64,000 nucleotides of DNA from Fragilariopsis cylindrus CCMP1102 (lineage: Eukaryota; Bacillariophyta; Bacillariophyceae; Bacillariales; Bacillariaceae), in the NCBI GenBank assembly GCA_900095095.1, contig FMBT01000418.1, positions 55,726-119,725 of the forward strand, given 5' to 3'. Positions 33,205 to 44,228 of this stretch are shown here, piece after piece (the stretch's first letter is position 1; the number at the start of each line of letters is the position of its first letter). The translations under genes and the position numbers were made by a program. The notes under the pieces are model-generated. The model ran no database searches. It saw nothing but the letters and a program-made list of their open reading frames with translations, and was not told where the DNA came from.

Positions 33205-34917
33205 TTATTGTTCAAAAAAATCCAGTGCTGGATTAATAGATTCACTACAATATTCATGCATTGCCCAAGCTCTGTGTAATGCTTTTGCCAATGGTGACAT
33301 TCCGGGTGTTAAATCAAAAGTTCCCCACAACAACATATTATTACTTTTTGTGGTTGATGTTGTCGTAGATAACTTCTTCGCGAACACAAATGGCTGCTTC
33401 TGCTGGTGCTTCTGCTGCTGCTGTTGTAATGATTTAGGTATATGTACTATACCATCCTTAGTTGTCGTGTCTTGTTGTTGTTGTTGTTGAAGTAATAAAT
33501 CTCTCCAATTCGATTTCGTTGGATCCACAATCAACAGATGATTATTATTTGGATCGATATGATTCGCTTTTATTAATACATCCACAATGATTGTTGATAC
33601 CTCCAGTGTCATACCGGGAACACGATTCCATAAATAATCGACAGTCACAGGTAACGAACGACAAGAATCTTCATCGACTATAACTTCTACTAATGATGTT
33701 CGAACAACATCAAGATTATTATAATAATTATTATTATTCTGTGATGATGACAATGACTGTAGTATCTTCTGTTTTTGTTGTTTTCCCATCAGATAATTGT
33801 AATTTTCACGAACACGTTTTGCAGTTCCTTGATCTTTTGTCATTGGAGCTAAGTATAATCTTCGTACTTTTGTTGTTGTTGTTGTTGTCGTTGAATCTAT
33901 AGAATCTTGTTTCGACGTCATTTGTTTCTGCTCTAGTAGTTTATCTATAAGTTGATTTCGTAAGCTCATTACCATAACTAAAGCTGTACTAGCAATTCCT
34001 TCGACCATAATCTTAGCTGCCATGGATCCACCGGATGATGCACCGATGGCATGGACAACAATTGGTGAGGAGGACGACCACGACGACGATGACGATGATG
34101 ACGTTGTTATTATCGAATGATAATGACGATCGATGAATTCATGTAAGGCGTACCGAATCCGATCGACATCATCATCGCCACCCCAACATCCACTCTGTAA
34201 GTTAGAACAGGTCACTGCAAAGGCAACATAACCCCGATTGAGCACATTTCGCACCAATTGCAGTTCTTCACTTAAACCAACACACTCTGGACATTTATCA
34301 TTGGATGGAGAAAAGAATTTGAATGCATTATGTGTACAGGCATGTAACAGTATTACAATCCCTTTGATGTTGATTATATTACTATCATTTTCAGTGTCAT
34401 TATTGTTTTTATCGGTACTAGAACGAATAGTAGAATTTCCTCCTCCTCCTCCTCCGCTACCATGATGGTGTCGGGATGGCAATGCGTAGACTACTGTGAT
34501 ACTATTATTGTTTTTGGTACTACCTCGATTATAATCAAACTCAACGTGAGTTCCGTATACTGGGTATGCCTTCGGTGAAAGTAGAGATGGTGTTGATTGC
34601 TTGAGAAGAAAATCATGTTTGTCCTTATGCGGAGTCGAAATTGCGGTTGTACTGTTCTTATTATAATTGATATTATTGTGATAGTGCAAGAAGGCAGTGG
34701 AGTAATAATAGAAACAACACCAAACGGAAAGAAAAAGACAGATGTTGACCATCAGAAAGAAACGCATCAAGAAGGATATCGAACACCACCATCGCCTTGA
34801 TGATGATGATGATAACGATGACAATGGAGGACGAAGTTTTGCTCTACTTGTTCCAGCCATAATTAAGTCAACTGATATAATGGTTATAGCAGCGGCGATA
34901 ATTCTGAGTTCAATCAT
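33205..34917 (-). CDS. alpha/beta-hydrolase-like protein with N-terminal membrane anchor
   Basis: 570 residues, single exon. An Arg/Ser-rich start precedes a strong hydrophobic segment (SFLMRFFLMVNICLFLSVWC), then a disordered stem. The core has GIVILLHACTHNAFKFF (strand and oxyanion region), two cysteine pairs (CPECVG; SGCWGGDDDVDRI) and GASSGG in the nucleophile-elbow position (Gly-X-Ser-X-Gly). The catalytic Asp and His are not assigned. The C-terminus ends ESINPALDFFEQ. Substrate unknown; the anchor suggests a secretory-pathway location. ATG 34860 is an alternative start. A broken second copy lies in inverted orientation from about 62632 to the right edge. Stop TAA. Confidence 0.7.
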   Translation of the reverse strand: MIELRIIAAAITIISVDLIMAGTSRAKLRPPLSSLSSSSSRRWWCSISFLMRFFLMVNICLFLSVWCCFYYYSTAFLHYHNNINYNKNSTTAISTPHKDKHDFLLKQSTPSLLSPKAYPVYGTHVEFDYNRGSTKNNNSITVVYALPSRHHHGSGGGGGGNSTIRSSTDKNNNDTENDSNIINIKGIVILLHACTHNAFKFFSPSNDKCPECVGLSEELQLVRNVLNRGYVAFAVTCSNLQSGCWGGDDDVDRIRYALHEFIDRHYHSIITTSSSSSSSWSSSSPIVVHAIGASSGGSMAAKIMVEGIASTALVMVMSLRNQLIDKLLEQKQMTSKQDSIDSTTTTTTTKVRRLYLAPMTKDQGTAKRVRENYNYLMGKQQKQKILQSLSSSQNNNNYYNNLDVVRTSLVEVIVDEDSCRSLPVTVDYLWNRVPGMTLEVSTIIVDVLIKANHIDPNNNHLLIVDPTKSNWRDLLLQQQQQQDTTTKDGIVHIPKSLQQQQQKHQQKQPFVFAKKLSTTTSTTKSNNMLLWGTFDLTPGMSPLAKALHRAWAMHEYCSESINPALDFFEQ

Positions 34918-35207
34918 CGTCGATTCCTGAATCCTGAATCCTGCTGAATATTTAAATATTTGAAATCAATCAATTTTTATATAGTAAAAGGGGGGAACGG
35001 ATGATTTAAGACTTTCTTATTATTTTTGTGGCTTTTTGACATAAAAGAACACATAGGGCTTTCGTGATACAAATTTGAAAATTAGCGTTTAGTTACCGTG
35101 TAAGTTAGTTCCTTTCCACATCCACTTTCACAAAATCCATTCTCACATAAATTTTAAAAAATAAAAATAAAAAGCAGACGACGACGTCGAAGAGATAGAT
35201 AAAAATC

Positions 35208-36341
35208 ATGGACGCCAATATTAATAACGAAGAGAATCATCACCAGCAAGCCACCGCTGATGCTCGTAGGAGAAGACGACTTGAATTGATTACGGTCCTT
35301 CAACAAACAGAAGACTTTCCTTCTCGATCAGAAAATAAAACTGATGAATTAGTTGAAACTTTTCTTGAAAATCTAGAAGATGATGTTCATGATATGATTT
35401 GTGAAGGTGGACATGAAGATGCACTAGATAGTGATCGTGATACAGAAGCTGAAGTTGAAACTGTACTGCGATTATTTCCTGACGTTTTGACGAGAGGAAT
35501 AGAAATTTTATACTATGAAGACGACGGTTATGATGATGCTGATGAGGAGGAGGTCACTTTGTTTTACTATCCAATTCAATTACTCGCAGTCACGTTCCGT
35601 ACGTTCCATAGAGGCGGCCGCCGGTTCACTCATCGGTGGTGCAACACGAAAGCTGCTTCTTTCATCCCTCTCGTAGCTAGGCTAGCAATAGAGCTCGGCT
35701 TATTTGATGAGCAGCAAAGAGGAGGATTGTTATTTGAAGGTGAAGACAGTCCACCTGGATTTAATGTTCTGCATAGCCTCATGGTTAGTGACCCGATCAA
35801 ACGTTGTAGTCAGGAACATAATGAACATATCAATGATAACTATCTACAAGTTTTGATACAATTGAGAAAAATGGGTCTTCTAAAAAAGAAGATATTCAAA
35901 TGTATAACCTATTGAACGGATTGTTCGTCCCAGAAAAACGATTTCGGTTCTTGGTTGATGGGATCCGTCCGCATTAACACATACTATAAAAATGGATATC
36001 TACCTATTCATTCCCCAACTATAGATATTCAATTCGAGGATTCAAATTTGTTTTGAATATGGAATTCATTATTTTCCAAAGAAGAAAGGAATTAATCTCC
36101 TATTCCGCAAATCTAATTACGGTGTACACCCTTCCAACATGCTTGTTGCATATATGGACATGAACAAGTGATGGAAGTAGTAGAAGACAATCTTGCTCGT
36201 TATTCAACTTCTTTGGACAATCATGCACCACCATTCAATATTGTGGAGGCATTAATGATGGCAGCTATTGATGAAAATGTTCATTTAGATGGTGTTTATT
36301 TTTTGATCCGGAGAGAACCTGATATTTACAAAAACTACTAG
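35208..36341 (+). pseudogene. decayed member of an unidentified, possibly ankyrin-like, protein family
   Basis: The first 235 codons (35208-35915) are open: a disordered start, then LENLEDDVHDMI and PIQLLAVTFRTF. Related coding sequence continues beyond the stop but only by changing frame several times: IQMYNLLNGLFVPEKRFRFLV, then WDPSALTHTIKNGYLPIHS, then YGIHYFPKKKGINLLFRKS, then YGHEQVMEVVEDNLARYST to the stop after DIYKNY near 36341. At least four single-base changes are needed, one of them in an A run near 35879-35884. The repeat spacing and phrases such as GYLPIHS suggest an ankyrin-like family, but this is not proven. If the sequence is accurate the gene is dead. Confidence 0.55.
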
Positions 36342-36391
36342 TCGTCATCGTCATCGTCATGTCATCAATTGAAAGTGTGACACATATCAAT

Positions 36392-36424
<33 letters not shown>

Positions 36425-36995
36425 AGGAACGATAAAAAGAAAGACGACGACGATGATGGCAATTAGAAAAAGAAAAATATGAAAGAAGGAAAGTCTAGAT
36501 TTTGTCTAGAACGAATGTGAGATGTCAGATGCATCATGAAGTCAAGAATCCAAAAAATTGTCAAAGAACAAATCGACAAATCGATCATCAAAAAACAAAA
36601 AAAGAAACTTGTGAACCGTAATGAGAAGCAAAAACGACGAAACAATGAAACAATGATGGTATTGTACCTACCATATACCAGGTATCGAAGTAGATCGAAG
36701 TCACGTAAAAAGGGAATCAGAGAAACACACACACACACACACAGAAGCAAGATTCAAAAATGGTACCGACACGACGAGAAGGACGAAAAAACGAAAACCG
36801 CGTCGGCCACGGCCACGTCAAATGAAGATGATTGATGATTTATCTTCACCATATATTATACTGCTTTTAAAATGGAACTACTAGTCTATTATATTTTTGT
36901 AATTATCTATTTCCTATCTTGTCTTTTCGTCATTACAGTATGCAGTATTATTGAATAAGTATTACAGATTTTGTATGTATCACTTTTTTGTATTA
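36342..36995. other. intergenic, purine-rich repeats
   Basis: Contains (CGAAAA)n at about 36396-36424 and (CA)n at about 36725-36741. A 99-codon Lys/Arg-rich frame at 36536-36835 resembles no protein and is not called. Confidence 0.5.
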
Positions 36996-38588
36996 TTAGA
37001 GATTCTCTTGTGATGAAGATCGCAATTGTCTCATCGACGATCGTCGGAAGGCACGATGTCTCAAATCTTTTGAAGAAATCTCACCTGTATCATCCACCAT
37101 CGTACTGAATGGTCCATTCGATCTGAGTAATTCAGCGGGAGAACCAAATTCTAAGACTTCACCTTGTCCCAGTACCAAGATATAATCGTGATCGATGACG
37201 GTATCCAAACGATGCGCCACGGCGATTATGGTGGCATCACCAAAAGAATCGTGGAGTGATTCGTGAAGCATTTGGTCCGTCCGTCTATCTACGGAAGCGG
37301 TAGCCTCATCGAGGATCAGAATCTTATTCTTACTCAGAATGGCTCGAGCAAGACAAAGTAGCTGTCGTTGTCCAACGCTAAAGTTAGTCCCACCTTCTGA
37401 TACCATGGAATTTATTCCTTTTGGTAATTCGGCAATCGCTTCACTCAGATGAGATTTTCTAGCGCCATGTGAATAGCTTCTTCCGAATGTATTCCGAATA
37501 AATCAAGGTTCTCCCGAACTGTACATCCACTGAACAATGTCGGAACTTGTGGAATCACCGATATTGAGGTTCTAAGACGATGAAGCCCAACCTCAGCAAT
37601 ATTTACATTATCGATGTTAATTGAGCCACATTCAGCTTCCAAGAGACGAAACAATGTCTGCACGATCGTGCCTGAAAGTAAAATGTAAAAAGAGAAAAAT
37701 CGTGGTCAGATTTTTGATGTGATGATACAATACTCAATAAATAGGAAACTTTCACTCACTTTTCCCCGAACCAGTACGTCCAACTACACCCACCCTACAA
37801 CCGCTAGGAACTGAAAATGAAGCTCCGTCTAATGCAAGGGGCAACGAAGGACGATACCGTACACCAAGATCTTTGACATCTATAGCCCCCTCATGTGGCC
37901 AGGAAGGGTCCAAGAGCTTGTCGCTTTCAAGTGTCAAAGGAGCTTCTGACTCAACCTTCCCATATGCCAAAACTCGTTCGACACTAACCATTTGGTTGAC
38001 TATCTCTGCACTTTGTCTTATACACCATTGAAACGCAGAAGCTAGTTGGAGCAACATTGATATTGACAGTCCTAAGATAGCAGGATCGATGTTGAACCAC
38101 CCCTGCATTTGAAACAAGACCGACAAGAAGCAAACGAAACTCATCAAGAGAAATGCTATTGCATCCATTCGGAATCCAACCCAACGAGAGCATGCAATAT
38201 AGGAAAAGAAGGCTCTTGTATGAGAGTCATGAACGAGTTCAAATTTGCTCGTAAAATAGCTGGTTGCATCATTAGCTCGGATTGTAGCTATACCACTTAG
38301 CGCTTCGTTCATCATAGAAAAGATAGGTGAGCGAGCAAGACCCTCCAGACGCTTGAGCTCTCGAGTACTCGAGACAAAGATTCGGCGCACAACAATAAAG
38401 TAATATACCAGTGGTGGTAACACTATCAGTACAAAGGGGAGAGTGATCACAGTAGTAAAAACTGCGCCGATTACGATGAATAAAATCACCGTGAAATCGA
38501 AAAGAGTTTGAGGCAACTGATCATCATTCGATCCAACATCGGCAGAGAATCGATTCAAAATTCTCCCCATTCTATATTCGAATAAGGT

Positions 38589-38622
<34 letters not shown>

Positions 38623-41600
38623 TGTGAGTGTGTATCAAATAGACGAACAGCACATTTAAAAAGGACAAGATTGACGGAGGCAATAGCCATCATGATGTAT
38701 CTGTGTTACTTACGGGTTTGTATCGAAAAAAGCAATTCTATTCTCAAATATAAAACAGCAACGAAGAATAAGAAAGAGTGTTAGCGGCCTAATTATTCAC
38801 ATGCGATGAAGAAGCATCATCTAAGAATCATAACCAAATTTAGTAAAGTTCTACAATCTTCTTATATCGAGGACAAAACACGAATCGCCACGATCAATAG
38901 ATCGACGACGAAGCACGAAGAAAGACAGTAGAGTGTCGAAACAATATAATAGTAATAATCGTCGCGAATAATAAACAAAGTTGTCTTACCTTGCTCTAAG
39001 AACAGCTTTTGCCATATCGTCATGAAGAACTTTTGATGCTTTAATTGTCATGTCAAAACAGTAAAATGCTCGAAAGGTTGATAAAAAAATTGCTAGAAAA
39101 ACTTGACCAATGATTAGACCCAAAATCCTCCCAGATCCTTGTTCTTCCTGTGGTAACTCAGCCCATTGACCAAAAGTTATGATAGTCCAAATAGCAATTG
39201 CCTGTGTTACACAAAAGGTTAGCAGTATAAATGCCGCGGTCCAAAAGCCTCCCATCGCTTGGATATAGTTGCAGTACGTATTCCATTGTACAACGCCCGA
39301 TGTGTTATTTTCTTTTGAATCATCTGTTGCCTCGTCAACCACATTGGCAGCAGCATCATCTTTAGTACCATGGTGATCTTCTTCGACTTTGACTATTTCC
39401 TTGCTCACGTCTTTGGTGCTAGATTCATCATTATTTCCATTGCTGAAAGTAGAATCACATGATGCAGATATCTTTGATGACGTATCCATTACTGCGTCCC
39501 CTTCTATTAACTTCTCCATCGCTAAACTATCAACATCCTCGAGGATATCATCTGCCTCTTGTACACTTAATCTCCCTCCAGCTGCATCAATACAATTAGT
39601 GTATGATCCGAGGCATTCAATCTGTCCATTCAGTAAAAGAACACACGGATGATCGTGGACGTATTGATGTTGATGAGTTGCCAACAAAACACATTTTCCT
39701 CTTCTAGTACAAAGGCCCAACAAGGCTTCATGGTAAATTTGTCGTCCAACTTTAGCATCTACGGCTGATAAAGGATCATCAGCAATAAGTACATCAGAAT
39801 CTCGATATATGGCACGTGCTAAGCCGATCCGAGATCGTTGTCCACCACTACATTGTACTCCACGATCCCCAACAATAGTCGAATCACCATGTAGAAAGAT
39901 CTGAAAATCCATGCGTAATCCACAAGCATCAATAACTTCATTGTACCATTCCTCGCTAAATGGCAATCCCATTGTAACATTCTCTCGTACTGTCCCGTCC
40001 ATTATCCATGGATCTTGTGCGGCGTATGATATTCCTCCTCCATCATGATGATGATCCCGATGATGGTGATTATTATTATCATTGTTGTTTTTGTTGTTGT
40101 CGTAACGGCGAGAAATATGTCCTCTATAGACGGGAAGCTCTCCAACAACAGCCTGTAAAAGTGCGGATTTTCCACTACCGACAGTTCCAATTACACAAGT
40201 TAATTGTCCTCGGCGTAAGTCTAGGTTGATATCTGATAGGGCAGGTATTAAACTTGATGTAACAGAATTATCTGTATCCTGATCATCGCCTTTTTCCTTC
40301 TTTCCTTCAATTATTTTTGACGCATCGGCAGACTCATCCGTGATTGATACTAACTCGGTGGTTGCTGGTGGGGTTGCTGCTGTCGCTTGCTGTATATAAT
40401 TCCAGTAGCAGTCTACATTTGATAAAGAGATGACAATGTCGTCGTCATTACTGTTGTTTTTGTTGTTGTTGTCACTCGCCGCATCACCATCATCATGGAC
40501 GTTATTGTCTCCTTTTTCGTTGTCGTCCATAATATCGTTGTTATCGTTGTTATTATTCTCCAATTGTTGTAAATTGGGTCGTTCGGGGAATTCTAAAAAC
40601 TTTTGTATACGAGTTATACTAACATATACCTCACTAACACCCATTACACCCAAAGAAAAATGTTTTGTTAATTCAAGTTGTAATATATTAACAAGTGTAA
40701 AGACTGTATAGACGATACCTCTAGAAAAGGAAATTGATGATGAAGAAGAAAAGAAGAATAAAAATTGATGTGAGACTATATTAAGGAAAGAAGAAAACAG
40801 ATACACGGAATTAATACATCATGCATACGAATGTACAGACAATATATATTCTAAACGTACGGTGTTAATATCCCCCCGAACGCAAACACATGTAATAAGA
40901 AAATTGTTAACGAAACAACAATATTACAGGAAAAGAACATTGCCTCGTTGATTGCCTTGAGTCGATTGGCCTTGGCTATTTGAGTCACCTCTTTTAATCT
41001 CCATAACATGATCCGATCAAGAAATCGATATTCATACCCACTCATTTTCATGACACGAGATCCCTGTACTGCTTGAGATACAAAATTGACACGCTGGTCG
41101 GTGATATCCGCAATTTTACTTCGTAGGAACGCAAATCGATTGGATAAATAAAATTGGAATGGAACAAACCCAAATATTAATAATACAAATCCAATCGCAA
41201 ATGCTGGACCAATTTGTGTACAACCCACCACTAATATAGCAAATGATTGGATTGGACTCCATATTAAATGACTAATAAATAATGCTGCCAATAAAAACCG
41301 TTCCACGTCATTGGAGGCTAAATTCATGATCCGTCCCGTACTGGCATTTGTTTCTTGATGGGTACTACTTAATTTTAAGGATTTTTGATAGATGGTCGCC
41401 ACACAACTCACACGCAGTTGCATCCCCTTTCTCCAGGTAATAAAGAAAACATGATGATGTTCAAATAATATCACCAGACCACAGATCACAATAGCACCCG
41501 CAAAGAGATATCCATCATTATTTCCACTAGGATTCTCGAAGGATTCAATTAAGTAACCTAAAAATACAGCTTGGACGATCTTGGCAACAGCCGCCGCTAA

Positions 41601-42023
41601 CATTAATGGTTGGACGTACCAAATTGATGTAAAAAAATCAATTAACATAGCACGATGTAGTGATGGTTTTAGGTGTTGAGCATTATGACATCGATTTTTT
41701 TCTGTTTCCCATAATTTTTCAAAATAATCACGATTGTATTTAGACGTATCCGCTGTTAATATTTCTGGTAACATACTAGCGGAAAGTGGTCCATCTAAAC
41801 CTTTTTTCAATAACGGGTACGGCCAATAAAATATCAATCGTGAAAACCAGGATGCATGTGACATCATATTTGGTGGATACAACGACAACGTATCGTGTGG
41901 TGGTCGTCGATCATCATTATGGTGAAGATGATCGGTCTGTTTGCTGCACATCCTCACATTGTTGTTGTTGTTGTTGTTCCTGCGCTGCGCTTTCTTCCGT
42001 AATCTTTTCTTCGGTACCATCAA
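36996..42023 (-). CDS. ABCC/MRP-type ABC transporter, five exons including a 24-base microexon
   Basis: Exons: 42023-40861, 40720-38990, 38737-38714, 38571-37760 and 37671-36996. Splicing restores RARIAFFDTNPMGRILNRFSAD across the microexon and GSGKSTIVQTLFRLLE across the last intron. Order: N-terminal tail, TMD1, NBD1 (Walker A GTVGSGKSALLQ; signature CSGGQRSRIGLARA; Walker B LIADDPLSAVDA), linker, TMD2, NBD2 (Walker A GRTGSGKS; signature FSVGQRQLLCLARA; Walker B ILILDEATASVD). This is the short MRP form that exports conjugates or organic anions, commonly at the vacuole or plasma membrane. In NBD2, MALEN changes frame at a T run (plus strand 37455-37458); one extra base would give MALEKSHLSEAIAELP, as in relatives, and a protein of 1468 residues. 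Asn-rich and Asp-rich insertions are present. Confidence 0.9.
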
Positions 42024-42613
42024 GAACCATCTTATTAAGACAACGACGACGTTTGAATGATAACGAAAGTTCTGACTTTTATTCTACTACTGTATTACTC
42101 GGTCCGAACGCCAAGAAAATTGATTGCAATTGACCTTATCAGATATGCATTTTATGTTGAACGGAGTGTTATTTCTCTATGTTACTACTGTGTATTACTA
42201 CTACGTTAAGCACGATTCAAAGGAGTACAGTAGACGATAATTTTTTCTTTTCGAAGAAGAATCACAAATCTCGTGACGATGATGATGTCATTACACGAAG
42301 GATTTTGTGAGGTGGTTGTGACGAGGATGATTGGTTTTGGTTTTTCAAACACTGTATGGGTCGGCGATGATCGGAGAATTGTTTCTTCGGTGATATTAAA
42401 AAATATTTATCCTAATCTTTGTTTTCTTGATTGGTTAGATATCAAAAATAATAAGGGCTTATCAAATGTAGTTCAAATCATGTTCAAATAATGATGGATT
42501 CTCCTAATAAAACAATTGTTATACAATTCGTAGTATAGACTTGTGATCTTATTCATGTTTACTTTTTCAATTCTCTCGCTATTCTTTTGTTGTAGACACT
42601 TACATACTCGACG
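42024..42613. other. intergenic, no gene seen
   Basis: Upstream of the ABCC gene and of the decayed P-loop gene. An open frame at 42273-42491 has no recognisable similarity. Confidence 0.45.
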
Positions 42614-43527
42614 ATGGTGGTGGTGGATGCGTTAGCCGCTCTCAAGCTGGGCTTCCAGGTGGTTGGTGGTGCCTCCAACGTCGCTAGGATTACAAAGTCT
42701 GAATACGATAAATTGATTAAACAGGATGATGCAAGCTTGGGAAACGTGTACAAGAAAGTAAAGGAATTGCTAGATCAAAGAGCAATTCTCTGTGACTCTG
42801 ACGCTTTCTAAATGAACTTGGCTGTAGCATCTGAGCAGCCTGAACCCGTAAAAACAGTCTCCAATTATCGACGCCTTGATCAATTTGTACTCTCAGGCAG
42901 TACCGCAAGGTGTGATTTACGTAATGTACGCTCCAGCCGGCCAGGGAAAGACGTTCGGTGCCAGGTCTTTGCTGCGGTATTTTTTATGAATTTCCAGGTG
43001 GTGAAGTAGAGCAAAATGTAAAGGCGCTCATGCTTACCGGTCAAGCTCGTCACAGTGACGACTACATGTCACAGTTAGGGGACCAGCTTGGAGCAACAGG
43101 GGTCCACGGGTGGATACATGCACTTTTACTTGCTATGGACCAGCCGGAGAATCTTGAGCCGTCTCTTTTGATCCTGGACGGCTTTAATTCGCTTGGTGAA
43201 GAAAACGTCAATGAACATTTCATTAAACATTTGTATGGTCTGATGAATGCACAGAAGAATATGTTTGTTGTGGTCAGCACATCCGATGAGGCGGTTGCCA
43301 ACCAGCTATGCAGTCTAAATGGCGGGCAAAGAGTCGCCCCACTCCCGGGAAGTTACACAGGAGAAGTAACATCACCGACGTGGAATGGTATGAACTGGAG
43401 TCGAGATCTCCTGATTGAAGCGGTTCGTTTCAAGTTCCCTGGAACATTTCCTCAAGATGCCAATTTTGATTTTATTACTACTGGTTATGACGCCACTGCA
43501 AGCCATACAGGTGGCTGGCTTGAATGA
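42614..43527 (+). pseudogene. decayed P-loop NTPase-like gene
   Basis: Protein-like sequence runs through three frames. The first part (MVVVDALAALKLGFQVVGG) ends at a TAA at 42809-42811 and continues MNLAVASEQPEPVKTVS. The frame then shifts to IIDALINLYSQAVPQG and YVMYAPAGQGKTFGARSLL, a Walker A motif. A T run at 42980-42985 shifts it again into YEFPGGEVEQNVKALMLTG and on to the stop at 43527. A Walker-B-like LLILDGFNSLGEENV is followed by NMFVVVSTSDEAVANQL. The last 189 codons are intact and well formed. The family is not one I can name. It could be a dead copy or a gene with sequence errors. Confidence 0.55.
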
Positions 43528-44228
43528 AATCTAATGCAATCATTGTATTCCTATCTAGTCTCATGATTGTCCCCCCTCTTTACTAAATCACGCATCTGTC
43601 ACGCGGCTCTGCTGGGCCTGGATGGACGAAAACGGAAGCTCCTTTGCGGGACTCTTCTCTGTCTAGGGCGCGAAGATCGATGTCAGCTTCTCTCCACAAG
43701 CTACCGTAGTCTCTCGTAGTCTCTCTAGACTAAGAGTATACGACTACACTACCGTAGCTTGCTACTTCGACGAATACTTCAGACTGGGCTTCAGTTCCAA
43801 GATGAGTATGTATCTAGACCATTCGAGGAAACTTGGTTTATAATATTATATTATTGATTTCAAAAAATATTGATATTAGCTATTCTTCGCAATTCACTAC
43901 CACTACAGGCAGGGCCTTCCTTAGTTTTAAAAAGAAACTAATTTTGCTCAACAATCAGTCGTGTTTATATCAGTAGTAGGTCCTATTATTTATTTATTAT
44001 TGAATATCTTTCGCTTTGAACTTTAAATTTTGACACCACCAATAATCACATAATCAGTATGATAGCAAGAGGACACCAAATCCGAAGGAAATAATACTCT
44101 CGATGCGAAGATCGAGAAACCAGAGGAGCTGATTAGCAGTAGGTCAGAACACGACACATTCTGCTAGTAAAACATAGCAAAATAATCGGAAGAGGTGCAA
44201 AAATCGCTAACAAATAATATCAAATAGA
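43528..44228. other. intergenic region with an imperfect hairpin
   Basis: No gene seen. CAAGCTACCGTAGT at 43697-43710 is complementary, with a mismatch and a small bulge, to sequence ending at 43761 (ACTACCGTAGCTTG). The loop contains repeated GTAGTCTCTC units. Confidence 0.5.

Noticed and set aside
36536-36835. 99-codon Lys/Arg-rich open frame as a gene
   Set aside because: Purine-rich microsatellite DNA; no domain, no supporting context.
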